64,000 nucleotides of DNA, taken from Bacteroidetes bacterium 46-16. Lineage in GTDB: Bacteria > Bacteroidota > Bacteroidia > Chitinophagales > Chitinophagaceae. The notes beneath the pieces were generated by a model. That model saw only the letters and a program-made list of their open reading frames with translations, searched no databases and was not told the origin of the DNA. The position numbers and the translations under genes were made by a program. The DNA lies in contig MKUN01000033.1 of NCBI GenBank assembly GCA_001897835.1, positions 1-64,000 of the forward strand, read 5' to 3'. Below are positions 41,147 through 50,672 of the stretch, piece after piece. Position 1 is the first letter of the stretch. Each line of letters starts with the position of its first letter.

Positions 41147-43594
41147 ATGGAAAACAACAACCAACAACAATTTTCAGAAAGGATATTAAAGCAATTTAAT
41201 TCCTCCTTCGACTTCAAGCGCCTGCTGGGGTCTATACTGAGCAATTGGTATTGGTATGTGCTGTCGCTTACCCTCACCCTAACGATGGGTTTCCTGTACC
41301 TGCGCTATACTACCCCCAAGTACTCCATAAAAAGCTCGCTGCTGATACAGCAAAATCCTGAAAACGGCGCCAGCAGCGTACTGAACAAATTGGACCCCGA
41401 CAAAGCGGGAGAATCATCCACTACCCTTTATAATGAAATGTTCATCCTGCAATCGCAGGACCTTATAGCAACTGTGGTTGACTCCCTAGACCTGTATATA
41501 CAATACTGGGCTGTGGGCAGGATAAAAGAAACAGAAGTATATGAAGACTGCCCCATACAGATCATATTTGACTCTGCGGGCTATAAAGGCGACAAGGCCG
41601 ATTTCGAGATAAAACAGATCGTAGAGGGGCAATTTGAAATGAAGCATAATAATGTGTCGGAACGCATACTTTATGATTCATGGACAAAAAGGCCTTTCGG
41701 GCGGTTCAAGATCGTGTACCGCAGGGGGCCGCTGGTCAACAGGGGCTACCTGAATACCACTTCTTTCATTGTAAAAATGGAAAACCCGGCAACGACCAAT
41801 GGCCGGATACTGTCGCATTTCAATGTATACCCCAGCGACGGGCGTACCAGCCTGCTGGACCTTGAATTTACAGACAATATACCCCAGCGTGGCGTAGACT
41901 TCATGAATGTACTCATCTACTTTTACCGCAAAAAAGAACTTGAGAACATAAACTATACCGCCCAAAAAACGCGTGAGTTCATCAATAAGCAGAAAACAAC
42001 GATGGCCGAGGAGATAAAGTCGATGGACTCTATCGAGGCTACCATTAAAGTGAACAGCGATGTTGTAGAGCCCACGCAGCAGACCAGCGCTTACCTGACC
42101 GAGCGCAATGCATCTGAACAAAAACTCAACGACCTTTATACACAGAAGCAAGCACTGGCCAGCCTGAAACACAGCATACTGGCCAACCAGAACCAGGTAG
42201 TGGCCGGCATAGGTGTCACCGACCCTTTCCTTTCGGAGCTGATAGGCAAATACAATACACAGGTGCAGCAACTGGAGATGCAGGAGAAGAACCTGGGCCC
42301 ATCGAACCCATACCTCTTGCAAACCAAGAGCGAACTGGCCTCTTTGCGGAAACGCATAGCCGATGCCTGCGATAAGATATCGAGTTCACTGAACATCACG
42401 GTAGAAAACACTGCCCGCAATGCAGCAGAATACACCAGCCGTATAAGGGAAGTGCCTAATGTGGACAGGAGCATTAAAGATGTGAAACGCGGCTACAACG
42501 TGCTGCAAAGCATGTACCTGCTGCTGTACCAGAAAGGTGTTGAGAACGAAATATCGGTATATGCTGCCACCAATAAATCGAAAGTAGTGGTGGTACCTTA
42601 TGCCTCCGGCGTGCCGATAAGCCCTGTAAAAAAGACCGTGTATGCCATCGCATTCCTGGTAGGATTGCTTATCCCTTCGAGCGTGATCATAGCCAAGGAG
42701 ATGCTGAACAATAAAGTGATCAATGAAAATGACATAGAATCGCTGACCACTATACCTATCATTGGCACGATCAGCCGTGTGGAAGGAACCGAGAACAGGG
42801 AAAACACAATAGTAGTGGGGCCACATGTGCGCACAGGCGTTGCCGAGCAATTCAGGCTGGTGCGTGCCAACCTTGAATTCATGTCGGCAACGCAGAACAG
42901 CCGCATATTCATGGTAACATCAAGTACCAGCGGCGAGGGCAAATCGTTCATATCCATCAACCTGGGCATAACCATGACGCTGGCCAAGAAAAGGGTCATC
43001 ATCATGGAATTTGACCTCCGCAAGCCTAAGATATCTGCATACCTTGGCCTGAGCAATGAAGGCGGCATCAGCGGTTATCTTGCCGGCATGGTAGAGCTGG
43101 ATGGCGTCATTAAATCATCGGGTGTGCATGAGAACTTATATATCGCTAACTGCGGCCCGATACCACCCAACCCCGGCGAACTGCTGGTACTGCCTACAGC
43201 ACAAAAACTGCTGAATGAACTACAGGAAATGTTTGATGTGATCATCATCGACACAGCACCTATAGGCCTGGTGTCTGATGCGCTGATACTCTCTCAATAT
43301 GCCGGTATTACCTTATTCATAGTACGCCAGTCGTACACAGTAAAAGACCAGGTGCGCATGTTTGATGTGCTGCACAAAGACGGGAAAATACGCAACCCTG
43401 CCATACTCTTCAATGGCGTAGAATACCTTAAGAAATATGGCTATGGCTATGGTTCAGGCTACGGTTATGGCTATAGTTACGGACAAGGATATGGCGGCAG
43501 CGGCGGTGGTTATTATGATGAACCTGGCAAAGGCAGTGGAAAGGGCAAGAGCAAAAAGAAAAAGAAATCCATTGCAGGTTTTTTCATGAAATGA
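41147..43594 (+). CDS. Wzc-like polysaccharide co-polymerase and tyrosine kinase
   Basis: This 815-residue inner-membrane protein has an N-terminal Wzz domain with a first helix (about residues 32-52), a coiled periplasmic region and a second helix (about 500-520). The C-terminal BY-kinase has Walker A GEGKS (K599), a Walker A' of the form IIMEFDLRKP and Walker B VIIIDTAP. The tail (about 765-790) carries ten tyrosines in Gly-Tyr repeats, followed by a Lys-rich end. Such proteins set chain length and control export with Wza through tyrosine phosphorylation. The tail is the likely autophosphorylation cluster. It follows the Wza-like gene by 21 nt. Confidence 0.94.
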   Translation: MENNNQQQFSERILKQFNSSFDFKRLLGSILSNWYWYVLSLTLTLTMGFLYLRYTTPKYSIKSSLLIQQNPENGASSVLNKLDPDKAGESSTTLYNEMFILQSQDLIATVVDSLDLYIQYWAVGRIKETEVYEDCPIQIIFDSAGYKGDKADFEIKQIVEGQFEMKHNNVSERILYDSWTKRPFGRFKIVYRRGPLVNRGYLNTTSFIVKMENPATTNGRILSHFNVYPSDGRTSLLDLEFTDNIPQRGVDFMNVLIYFYRKKELENINYTAQKTREFINKQKTTMAEEIKSMDSIEATIKVNSDVVEPTQQTSAYLTERNASEQKLNDLYTQKQALASLKHSILANQNQVVAGIGVTDPFLSELIGKYNTQVQQLEMQEKNLGPSNPYLLQTKSELASLRKRIADACDKISSSLNITVENTARNAAEYTSRIREVPNVDRSIKDVKRGYNVLQSMYLLLYQKGVENEISVYAATNKSKVVVVPYASGVPISPVKKTVYAIAFLVGLLIPSSVIIAKEMLNNKVINENDIESLTTIPIIGTISRVEGTENRENTIVVGPHVRTGVAEQFRLVRANLEFMSATQNSRIFMVTSSTSGEGKSFISINLGITMTLAKKRVIIMEFDLRKPKISAYLGLSNEGGISGYLAGMVELDGVIKSSGVHENLYIANCGPIPPNPGELLVLPTAQKLLNELQEMFDVIIIDTAPIGLVSDALILSQYAGITLFIVRQSYTVKDQVRMFDVLHKDGKIRNPAILFNGVEYLKKYGYGYGSGYGYGYSYGQGYGGSGGGYYDEPGKGSGKGKSKKKKKSIAGFFMK

Positions 43595-43649
43595 CCTTAT
43601 TTTACTGGTGTTTAGCACTAGTGCATTTACAAATCAATAACAGAGGATA

Positions 43650-43674
43650 ATCCATTTATTAAGAGGAAATGGAT
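43650..43674 (+). repeat. Inverted repeat between the kinase and ABC transporter genes
   Basis: ATCCATTT and AAATGGAT pair perfectly over 8 bp with a 9-nt loop, followed by AGTTTTACATTTT. It could be a weak terminator or attenuator that lowers expression of the rest of the locus, or an operator for a second promoter. Confidence 0.4.
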
Positions 43675-43701
43675 AGTTTTACATTTTAATTTTTAATTGA
43701 A

Positions 43702-45477
43702 TTGATGAAATTCAGGGGGACAACTGCATTATCTACAATTAGCAAGCTCTATAACATCTTCAACCGGAAACAAAAAAAGTCTTTCGGCTGGCTTGTTGTC
43801 CTTACGTTCCTGAGCTCGATATCGGACCTTGTAGGCCTTATCTTCGTGATACCGGTAGTGAGCCTCGTGCTGTCCGACAAATCATATAATACCATTACTC
43901 ATGCCCTTCCTTTTCTTTCGCAATTTAACCAGCAACAGCTGCTGCTGATCACGGTAAGTATATTCTTCCTGCTCATCGTAGCCAAAAATTTATTCGGCCT
44001 GTATATCAACCGCCTGCAGGTGCGCTTTGTACAAAACCTGTATGTAAGCTCATCGATGAACGTGCTGGAGAAAGTGTATAACCGCTCACTGCTAGACCTG
44101 TTAAAAGATACATCGAATGAACTGGTAAATAAACTGACGGGGCTGCAGGTAAGCCTTTGCAGCAATGCCACCATATCTACTATCATACTGATCAATGAAT
44201 CAATAGTCTTTACCCTGACGGCAATAATAGTATGTATCTGGAACTGGCAATTATTCGTATTGCTGGTAGGTGTGCTGCTGCCCACTATGGGCTACTTCTA
44301 TTACAGGGTAAAAGAAATGATAAAAACCGCCGGTACAGAAAAAAACAATAATGCTATCCGCCTGTATGCCAGTGCTCAGGAAATGATATTCGGCTACACA
44401 GACATCAAGATAGCCGGTACAGAAAAAACATTCAAAGAGCGTTTCAGGGAACTGGCACGCAAGTTCAGCATATACCAGGGCCGGATGGATTTCATGCTCT
44501 TCATCCCCACCCGTATCATAGAAATAGCCACCTTCCTGGGTATCATATTGATCTTACTCTATGGTGTCTATGTACTGAAAGACACGGAAAAGATCATCAG
44601 TACCATCAGTTTATTTGCCGTGATAGCATACCGTTGCATCCCATCGGTCAACCGCTTCGTTATCGCCATCAATAATCTGAACTCAACCGAATTCATTTTC
44701 CAGGACCCGGATTTTATGAACGAGGAGAAAGCGGACAGCACCATGGCTAAGGCCCCGGTACTCTCCTTCAACAATAAGATAATATTCGAAAATGTATCTT
44801 ACCACTATCCCGATGCCACAAAATATGTGGTGGAAAATTGTAACCTTGAAATTAAGAAGGGGGATAAAATAGGGATCGTTGGCAAATCAGGGGCAGGAAA
44901 ATCGACACTGATCAATAACATACTCGGGTTCCTGCCTCCTACGGAAGGCAGGATACTCATAGATAATACAGAGCTCAGCAGGGAAAATATAACCGACTGG
45001 TGGCGGATAACTGGCTACGTGCGGCAGGAGGTATTCATCATGAATACTACACTGCTTGAAAACATTGCCATAGGTGAAGAAAAGGAAAGCATAGACATTG
45101 AAAAAGCAAAGAAAGCCGTTAAGCTTGCCAGCCTCGATGAACTGGTGCGCGAGTTGCCTGAGGGCTTATATACGCAACTGAATGAAAGAGGCAATAATCT
45201 CTCAGGCGGGCAGAAACAACGTATTGCCATTGCCCGTGCCATATACAAAGGTGCAGAAGTATTGATCTTTGACGAGGCCACATCGGCCCTGGACTCAAAG
45301 ACCGAAGAAGAAATAACCAATGCCATACAGCAACTGGGACATGAACACCTGACGATCGTGATCATAGCGCACCGGTATACTTCGTTGAAGTATTGCGACA
45401 AGATATATGAACTGGATAAAGGGCGCATCAGCGCATCGATGTCGTATAATGACCTTGTAACACAAACAAACCCATAA
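43702..45477 (+). CDS. ABC transporter, fused membrane and ATPase domains (flippase-type exporter)
   Basis: This 591-residue half-transporter has a six-helix membrane domain (about residues 25-320) and an ATPase domain (about 355-590). Walker A has K400 (GKSGAGKST), the signature is LSGGQKQR (from 500) and Walker B has D524-E525 (LIFDEATSALD). It resembles MsbA/PglK-type lipid-linked glycan flippases. The setting next to Wza and Wzc genes and glycosyltransferases suggests that it flips a lipid-linked oligosaccharide. This is unusual because Wzc systems normally use a Wzx flippase. It is separated from the kinase gene by 107 nt with an inverted repeat. Confidence 0.93.
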   Translation: MMKFRGTTALSTISKLYNIFNRKQKKSFGWLVVLTFLSSISDLVGLIFVIPVVSLVLSDKSYNTITHALPFLSQFNQQQLLLITVSIFFLLIVAKNLFGLYINRLQVRFVQNLYVSSSMNVLEKVYNRSLLDLLKDTSNELVNKLTGLQVSLCSNATISTIILINESIVFTLTAIIVCIWNWQLFVLLVGVLLPTMGYFYYRVKEMIKTAGTEKNNNAIRLYASAQEMIFGYTDIKIAGTEKTFKERFRELARKFSIYQGRMDFMLFIPTRIIEIATFLGIILILLYGVYVLKDTEKIISTISLFAVIAYRCIPSVNRFVIAINNLNSTEFIFQDPDFMNEEKADSTMAKAPVLSFNNKIIFENVSYHYPDATKYVVENCNLEIKKGDKIGIVGKSGAGKSTLINNILGFLPPTEGRILIDNTELSRENITDWWRITGYVRQEVFIMNTTLLENIAIGEEKESIDIEKAKKAVKLASLDELVRELPEGLYTQLNERGNNLSGGQKQRIAIARAIYKGAEVLIFDEATSALDSKTEEEITNAIQQLGHEHLTIVIIAHRYTSLKYCDKIYELDKGRISASMSYNDLVTQTNP

Positions 45478-45511
45478 AACAACTGTAGTGACAGGCCCTG
45501 AACCACATAGC

Positions 45512-46447
45512 ATGAAAGTAAGCATAATGATGTGTGCCTATAATACCTCGGCATACATCAGGGAAGCTATTGAGAGCATCCTGGCGCAGACCTACAGCAA
45601 CTGGGAACTGATCATAGGCGATGACTGCTCGACCGACGACACAGCAGCGATCATAAAAAGCTATCTTGTCGACAAACGCATCAAGCTCATAGCCCATAAA
45701 ACCAACATGGGCTACATAAAGAATAAGAACAGCATTTTCACCGCTGCTACCGGCGAACTGCTGACGCAGCTGGATGCAGACGACACATGCCCGCCTGACC
45801 GCATAGAAAAACAGGTAGCCGTATTTGAGGCCTATCCTGAAATGAAAATATGCGGCAGCAATTACAAAACCATCGACACAACAGGAAATACGCTCGAGAC
45901 CTTTTATTACGATCAGGATTTTGTCATCAACGAATTATTGAGGCCCTATCCTTTTTGGTACCCGGGCATGATGTTCCGCAAAGAGATCGTGGATGAGTTT
46001 GGCCTGTTCTCTGAATATTTCGACAGTATATACGGAGACGACAACTATTACGTGTATCGCATAAACAGTAAATACCCAATCTACTTCATTAAAGAACCGT
46101 TATACTATTACCGCATACACCCCACCTCAATAACTAATATACATGACCAGCCCCGGAAACTGATAGCCGACGATATACTCAAAGAGTTGTTCACACAAAG
46201 GAAGAACACAGGTACCGACTGGCTTGAGGAGCAACAATATGATAAAATGAAAGCTTACGAGAACAAGCTATTCAACAATAAAAGGCTGATGGCCGAAAAG
46301 TACAGGATATGGGCAGCGAAGGCCATTGATAACAACAACTGGCCACAGGCAAGATTTTTTTTAAAAAAATCGATGAGTCTTAGCCTCGCCAACACAAGAA
46401 CGTACGCCACCCTATCCTATTATTTAAGAAACAAATTTTTGAAATAA
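45512..46447 (+). CDS. Family 2 glycosyltransferase
   Basis: This 311-residue GT-A enzyme starts VSIMMCAYNTSAY (nucleotide-sugar site near residue 3), has the second motif LIIGDDCSTDDT and the metal-binding DAD in QLDADDTCPP (about residue 94). The C-terminal half is helical and basic. I chose the ATG at 45512; an upstream GTG at 45488 adds eight unlikely residues. It builds part of the glycan from a nucleotide sugar at the inner face of the membrane; donor and acceptor are unknown. It begins 34 nt after the ABC exporter gene. Confidence 0.92.
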   Translation: MKVSIMMCAYNTSAYIREAIESILAQTYSNWELIIGDDCSTDDTAAIIKSYLVDKRIKLIAHKTNMGYIKNKNSIFTAATGELLTQLDADDTCPPDRIEKQVAVFEAYPEMKICGSNYKTIDTTGNTLETFYYDQDFVINELLRPYPFWYPGMMFRKEIVDEFGLFSEYFDSIYGDDNYYVYRINSKYPIYFIKEPLYYYRIHPTSITNIHDQPRKLIADDILKELFTQRKNTGTDWLEEQQYDKMKAYENKLFNNKRLMAEKYRIWAAKAIDNNNWPQARFFLKKSMSLSLANTRTYATLSYYLRNKFLK

Positions 46448-46475
46448 AACGAATACGCAGCGGCAGGAACAGCAG

Positions 46476-47678
46476 ATGTATATAGTAATGGCAATAGAAG
46501 TAATAGCACCCGGAGGGGCTGAAACCTTTGTACTGAGGCTGGCGAAAGCGCTCGAGGACAAGGGCAACAGGGTTATCGTATATGCTTTCTATAAAAACAA
46601 TTTCAACCAGGCCCTTCACCAAAGCATCGCCCCCAACGTGCAGATCATATGGCCCTATATGCGGCTGCCCCGGCTGGCGAGAAAAATAGACAGCCTTTTC
46701 TTCAGGCTCAAAATAAGGCGGAACATACAGGGCAAATACATTAAAGGCGCATTAAAACGCCTGTTGCAGGTCACCAAACCTGATGTGATACACAGCAACC
46801 TGCTCAAAGTGGACAGGACCTGCTTAATGGCAGCGAAGGCAATGAATGTGCCGGTAGTGACAACGATACATGGCGACTACCTGCAGTTTTATGATAAAAC
46901 ACAAAAAGGCGAAGCCATACCCCTGCTCGACTATGAAGAAAAAGCAAGATGGAACCTGGCCAACCTGAAAAAAATAGCCTGTATATCGGATAAGCAAATA
47001 GCTTTCTTCAAGAAGAATTTCCCTGCCGAAACAGAGGGAAAGATCAATAAAATATACAATGGCTACCCCGCCACGAAGCCGGCAGATAAAGGCATTAGGA
47101 AAAGGCTGGGCATAGCCCCGGGTGCTTTTGTTTTCGGCATGGTGTCACGGGGCATACCTGAAAAAGGTTGGGAAACAAGCATTACAGCCTTCAGGCAACT
47201 GAATAATAAAAACACCCACCTGGTGCTGGTAGGTGGTGGTGAATACCTGGACAAACTGAAACAGGAATACGGCACTCACAGCAACATACACTTTGCAGGC
47301 CATAGCAATGAGCCCCTGGAATGGGTAAATATATTTGATGTGGGGCTGTTACCCAGCGTATATGCATCGGAAAGCCTGCCAACCGCTGTAATAGAATACC
47401 TGTGCTGTAACAAACCTGTGATAGCATCGGGCGCCGGAGAAATAAAAAACATGCTGCAAAAGGATAACAGGCCTGCCGGCATAATAATACCCATAGTAAA
47501 CAACAAAGTGGATAGCAGCATACTTGCCGATGCCATGCAGCAATACATGGATGATAAGGCACTCTACGCACAGCATAGTGCAAATGCGGCAATATGCTTC
47601 GAACAGTTTGACATGAACGAGTGTGCAGAAAAGTACCTGGACCTGTATGTAAAAGCTATAGCGGGGATAAAAAACTGA
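46476..47678 (+). CDS. Family 4 glycosyltransferase
   Basis: This 400-residue GT-B enzyme has an N-terminal Gly-rich acceptor-side motif (VIAPGGAETFVLRLAKAL), the central donor-domain start (VSRGIPEKGWETSI) and the EX7E site E299-SLPTAVI-E307. The nucleotide-sugar donor and the linkage are not readable from sequence. It lies 28 nt after the family 2 enzyme and 6 nt before a GT25-type gene, in the middle of the locus. The N-terminal region between residues 60 and 95 is strongly basic, which would favour contact with the membrane surface. Confidence 0.92.
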   Translation: MYIVMAIEVIAPGGAETFVLRLAKALEDKGNRVIVYAFYKNNFNQALHQSIAPNVQIIWPYMRLPRLARKIDSLFFRLKIRRNIQGKYIKGALKRLLQVTKPDVIHSNLLKVDRTCLMAAKAMNVPVVTTIHGDYLQFYDKTQKGEAIPLLDYEEKARWNLANLKKIACISDKQIAFFKKNFPAETEGKINKIYNGYPATKPADKGIRKRLGIAPGAFVFGMVSRGIPEKGWETSITAFRQLNNKNTHLVLVGGGEYLDKLKQEYGTHSNIHFAGHSNEPLEWVNIFDVGLLPSVYASESLPTAVIEYLCCNKPVIASGAGEIKNMLQKDNRPAGIIIPIVNNKVDSSILADAMQQYMDDKALYAQHSANAAICFEQFDMNECAEKYLDLYVKAIAGIKN

Positions 47679-47684
47679 CCGCCC

Positions 47685-48476
47685 ATGAAAGTATATGTGA
47701 TCAATATGGAACGCAGCAAGAGCAGGCGGGTTGCTATAAAAAAGCAATTGAGCCGGCTAAAGCTGGACCATGAAATTATATCTGCCGTAGATGGCCGCAG
47801 TATGAGCGATGCGGAACTGGAGGGAATAGTAAACCCTGCCGAATTCACCAAATCGCAGGCGGGCTGTATGCTATCACACTGCAAAGTATATGAGGCTATG
47901 CAGCGTAGTAATGACCCCTATGCACTGGTGCTTGAAGACGATGTGCTGATAACTGATAATAAGTTAAAGGAAATGCTGGGCAACATGCAGCCGATGCTTC
48001 ACGATAAACACATCACATTACTTACTTATTACTGGTGCAGGGAAAACTCATTGTTGCTGGATAAAATACAACCGGAACGTAAAATAAGCGGGGCTGCCGG
48101 CAATTACTTCTTATGCGCCCCCGAAGAAATACACGGCATCGGCAGGGCTGCTGCATATATCCTGTCGAAAGATACCGCCAGGCGCATACTTGACTTTCAC
48201 CAACCCAAACTAATATGCCAGGCCGATTCCTGGATCGTGTATTATAAAGAAGGCGTGATAGGTGGAGTTGACTGCCTGTATCCCATGCCGATAACAGAAA
48301 ACCCTCAATTTGGTTCGGAAATAGGATATACCCGGAATAAAGCAGAGGCATTTGCAAAAAAACTCGTCGAAAAGGCCGTGAATATGAACCTGCCTGTTAT
48401 TAGTACGATGATCAAGAAGAAGCGGATGAATTTTGCACAAGGCTACAAGAATATAAAACTGAACAACGAAAACTAA
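47685..48476 (+). CDS. Family 25 glycosyltransferase (LPS-type)
   Basis: This 263-residue protein shows GT25 motifs: VYVINMERSKSRR at the N-terminus, ISAVDGR (about residue 30), GCMLSHCKVYEAM (about residue 63) and the EDD triad in LVLEDDVLI (near 83). Family members add galactose or related sugars to lipooligosaccharide. The presence of this type suggests a lipid-anchored surface glycan rather than a purely secreted polymer, though GT25 also occurs elsewhere. It starts 6 nt after the family 4 enzyme gene and overlaps nothing. The C-terminal 30 residues are basic. Confidence 0.88.
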   Translation: MKVYVINMERSKSRRVAIKKQLSRLKLDHEIISAVDGRSMSDAELEGIVNPAEFTKSQAGCMLSHCKVYEAMQRSNDPYALVLEDDVLITDNKLKEMLGNMQPMLHDKHITLLTYYWCRENSLLLDKIQPERKISGAAGNYFLCAPEEIHGIGRAAAYILSKDTARRILDFHQPKLICQADSWIVYYKEGVIGGVDCLYPMPITENPQFGSEIGYTRNKAEAFAKKLVEKAVNMNLPVISTMIKKKRMNFAQGYKNIKLNNEN

Positions 48477-48506
48477 ATATCACTAATTTGTAAACCACTT
48501 ATTGAT

Positions 48507-49394
48507 ATGCGTTTCGCAATTAGAGATGATGATACTAACTTTTTCACCAGCCCGGAAGAGCTGGAAGCCTGCTATGGAGACATTTGGAATGATACACCGG
48601 TGAGCCTGTGCCTTATATCGAAGGTGAAGGGCAATTGGGCAAAATGGGTACACCAGATATATAAAGACAAGCAAGATACAGATTGGGATGCCTGGACAAA
48701 AGATGATACAGTATACCCTATAGAAGATAATGCCGAACTGGTAAGCTACCTGCGGGAGAAAATAAAAGAGGGCAAAGTGGACATAGGCTTCCATGCGATA
48801 CATCACAGGAATGAGGATGACGCCCTGCCCGGCGAGATGAACAATAATTATGTACGTGGTGCTGAATTTTATACCGGGAGGGACCTTACCGAGGCCATAA
48901 AAACAGAAGTGGCCCACCTGGGCAATGTTTTTCAATACCCTATTACGGTATTCACCCCACCACAGAACCTGCTATCGATGAAGGGCTATAAGGCCGTAGT
49001 AAATGCAGGCCTCAATATTTGCGGAGGTGGCCTTAGCTTCATGAAAAAAGAAAAGGACCTGAAGGGCATCGTCAACCTAAGCAAGCAACTTACATTCAAA
49101 CTAATGCACCGGGAAAGTGATTATCCTTACGTGGTAAAATACAGTACCCACGCCGAAGCGCCATATCACTACCCCCTGCAACCCGGCACGCTGCTGCGTA
49201 CACTTACAGATGCGTTTGATATGGTGCACCGTTATAACGGTGATTTTATACTATCGACCCATTATGTAGAATTCGACTACCCTATGGTATATGATGAAAC
49301 AAAAACGATGAAGAATATTATGCATGATTTTCTCGATTATGTATCGGGGTTTGATGTGGAGCGGGTAAGTCTATCTCAACTGCTAAAAAAATAG
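48507..49394 (+). CDS. Divergent polysaccharide deacetylase-like protein
   Basis: This 295-residue protein begins MRFAIRDDDTNFF, where DDD is the expected metal-site aspartate region of NodB-type deacetylases. It has GFHAIHHRN near residue 98 (histidine metal ligands) and FTPPQN near 150 (like the third NodB motif), and ends with a LSTHYVEFD segment. The motifs are relaxed, so the assignment is by pattern, not exact. In this locus it would remove acetyl groups from a sugar before or during assembly; two acyltransferases next door could supply other acyl groups. No signal peptide is present, so it acts in the cytoplasm. Confidence 0.7.
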   Translation: MRFAIRDDDTNFFTSPEELEACYGDIWNDTPVSLCLISKVKGNWAKWVHQIYKDKQDTDWDAWTKDDTVYPIEDNAELVSYLREKIKEGKVDIGFHAIHHRNEDDALPGEMNNNYVRGAEFYTGRDLTEAIKTEVAHLGNVFQYPITVFTPPQNLLSMKGYKAVVNAGLNICGGGLSFMKKEKDLKGIVNLSKQLTFKLMHRESDYPYVVKYSTHAEAPYHYPLQPGTLLRTLTDAFDMVHRYNGDFILSTHYVEFDYPMVYDETKTMKNIMHDFLDYVSGFDVERVSLSQLLKK

Positions 49395-49395
49395 G

Positions 49396-50661
49396 ATGCC
49401 GGACAGCACAGCGCAATCATACAAGATAAACTTTAAAATAATAGACTGGATGCGCGGGCTGGCAGCATTATACGTGGTATTTAACCACTCACGCGGTTTC
49501 CTGTTCACAAGTGCCAACGAGTTTGCGGAAAAAGTAGAGCCCAAAGCGCAATGGCATTGGTGGGAAAGGCTTGACTTCATCGTGATGCAGCATGCCAATC
49601 TCAGCGTGGAATTCGTAACGCTCTTTTTCCTGCTGTCGGGTTTTTCCATAGCGCACAGCCTTAATAATGAGCATAAAGTATCTGCATTTTATAAGCGCAG
49701 GTTTGTACGCCTTTATCCCCCTTATTTACTGGGTATAATATGGGCGTTCGCAGTATTTCTCATTATAAGGTCCTTTGCCTCAGACGTATTCCTGAAAACG
49801 ATTGAGGGACACCTGCCACTCGATTATGAGTACAAGAAATTCGGATCGCTAAAAACCATCCTGTTCAACCTGCTCTACATGCCTATCGGCAATTACCTGA
49901 CACCACAATACTGGTCTTTACCTTACGAGGTGATCTTTTATCTCAGTATTCCATGGTTCATACGGCGGTTCAGGCTTTATGGTGTTTTAACAGTAGGTAT
50001 ATTCATTTATGGTTGCATAAGATTCGGAGCCCTGGTACTGGATACTGACGATGCTTTGACTGTGCATCTGTTCAACCATGAGATACTCACATTTTACCTG
50101 CCCCAGTACTTTATTGATTTCAATCTCTTCTTCCTGATCGGCTTTTTATTTTATAAATATAAAGACATCTTTATCCGAAAATTCATGCTAAATAAGTGGC
50201 TATCGATAGCCATATTGTTCGTGCTCTTTGAAGCCATGGTCATGATAAAAGCCTATAAGTTCCATAATGATCCGAATAAGATCACAGACATGATCATGGT
50301 CTTATTTACCTTCATACTTATATTCGGCTCCCTCAAATACAATATCAGGATAAAGTGGCTGGAGTGGATCGGCGGCTTCAGCTATACTTTATATGTTACC
50401 CATGTTGCATCAATATTCCTGGTCAAAATGATCGCGTATAAAATGGGATTCCACTTTTATGATATTTATAATCTTTACAGTTGGTATTTTGGCATCGTAG
50501 TTTCGGTATTATGCGCCTATTTATTATATTATGCTGCAGAATACCCCTCGATGAAATATTTGAAGAAATTAAGGATCAAAAAAAGAGAAGAGGCACAGGT
50601 TTACACCGCAGCGACTGCAATAGTAACTGCAGAGACAGAGGAACCCGGCATACAAAAATAG
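49396..50661 (+). CDS. Acyltransferase 3 family membrane protein (OafA-like), first copy
   Basis: This 421-residue inner-membrane protein has about ten helices. The N-terminal acyltransferase 3 motif (IDWMRGLAALYVVFNHSRG, from residue 16, containing the catalytic-type His) and a central RRFVRLYPPYLLG (near 105) are clear. OafA-type enzymes move acetyl or other acyl groups from acyl-CoA across the membrane onto a sugar. It starts 1 nt after the deacetylase-like gene and precedes a close paralogue by 11 nt. The C-terminal 25 residues (Thr/Glu-rich) are extra compared with the second copy. Confidence 0.92.
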   Translation: MPDSTAQSYKINFKIIDWMRGLAALYVVFNHSRGFLFTSANEFAEKVEPKAQWHWWERLDFIVMQHANLSVEFVTLFFLLSGFSIAHSLNNEHKVSAFYKRRFVRLYPPYLLGIIWAFAVFLIIRSFASDVFLKTIEGHLPLDYEYKKFGSLKTILFNLLYMPIGNYLTPQYWSLPYEVIFYLSIPWFIRRFRLYGVLTVGIFIYGCIRFGALVLDTDDALTVHLFNHEILTFYLPQYFIDFNLFFLIGFLFYKYKDIFIRKFMLNKWLSIAILFVLFEAMVMIKAYKFHNDPNKITDMIMVLFTFILIFGSLKYNIRIKWLEWIGGFSYTLYVTHVASIFLVKMIAYKMGFHFYDIYNLYSWYFGIVVSVLCAYLLYYAAEYPSMKYLKKLRIKKREEAQVYTAATAIVTAETEEPGIQK

Positions 50662-50672
50662 AGGATCGTTAA

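Noticed and set aside
41678-42322. Minus-strand frame of 214 codons inside the Wzc-like gene
   Set aside because: It lies fully within a confirmed kinase gene on the other strand, with no start context.
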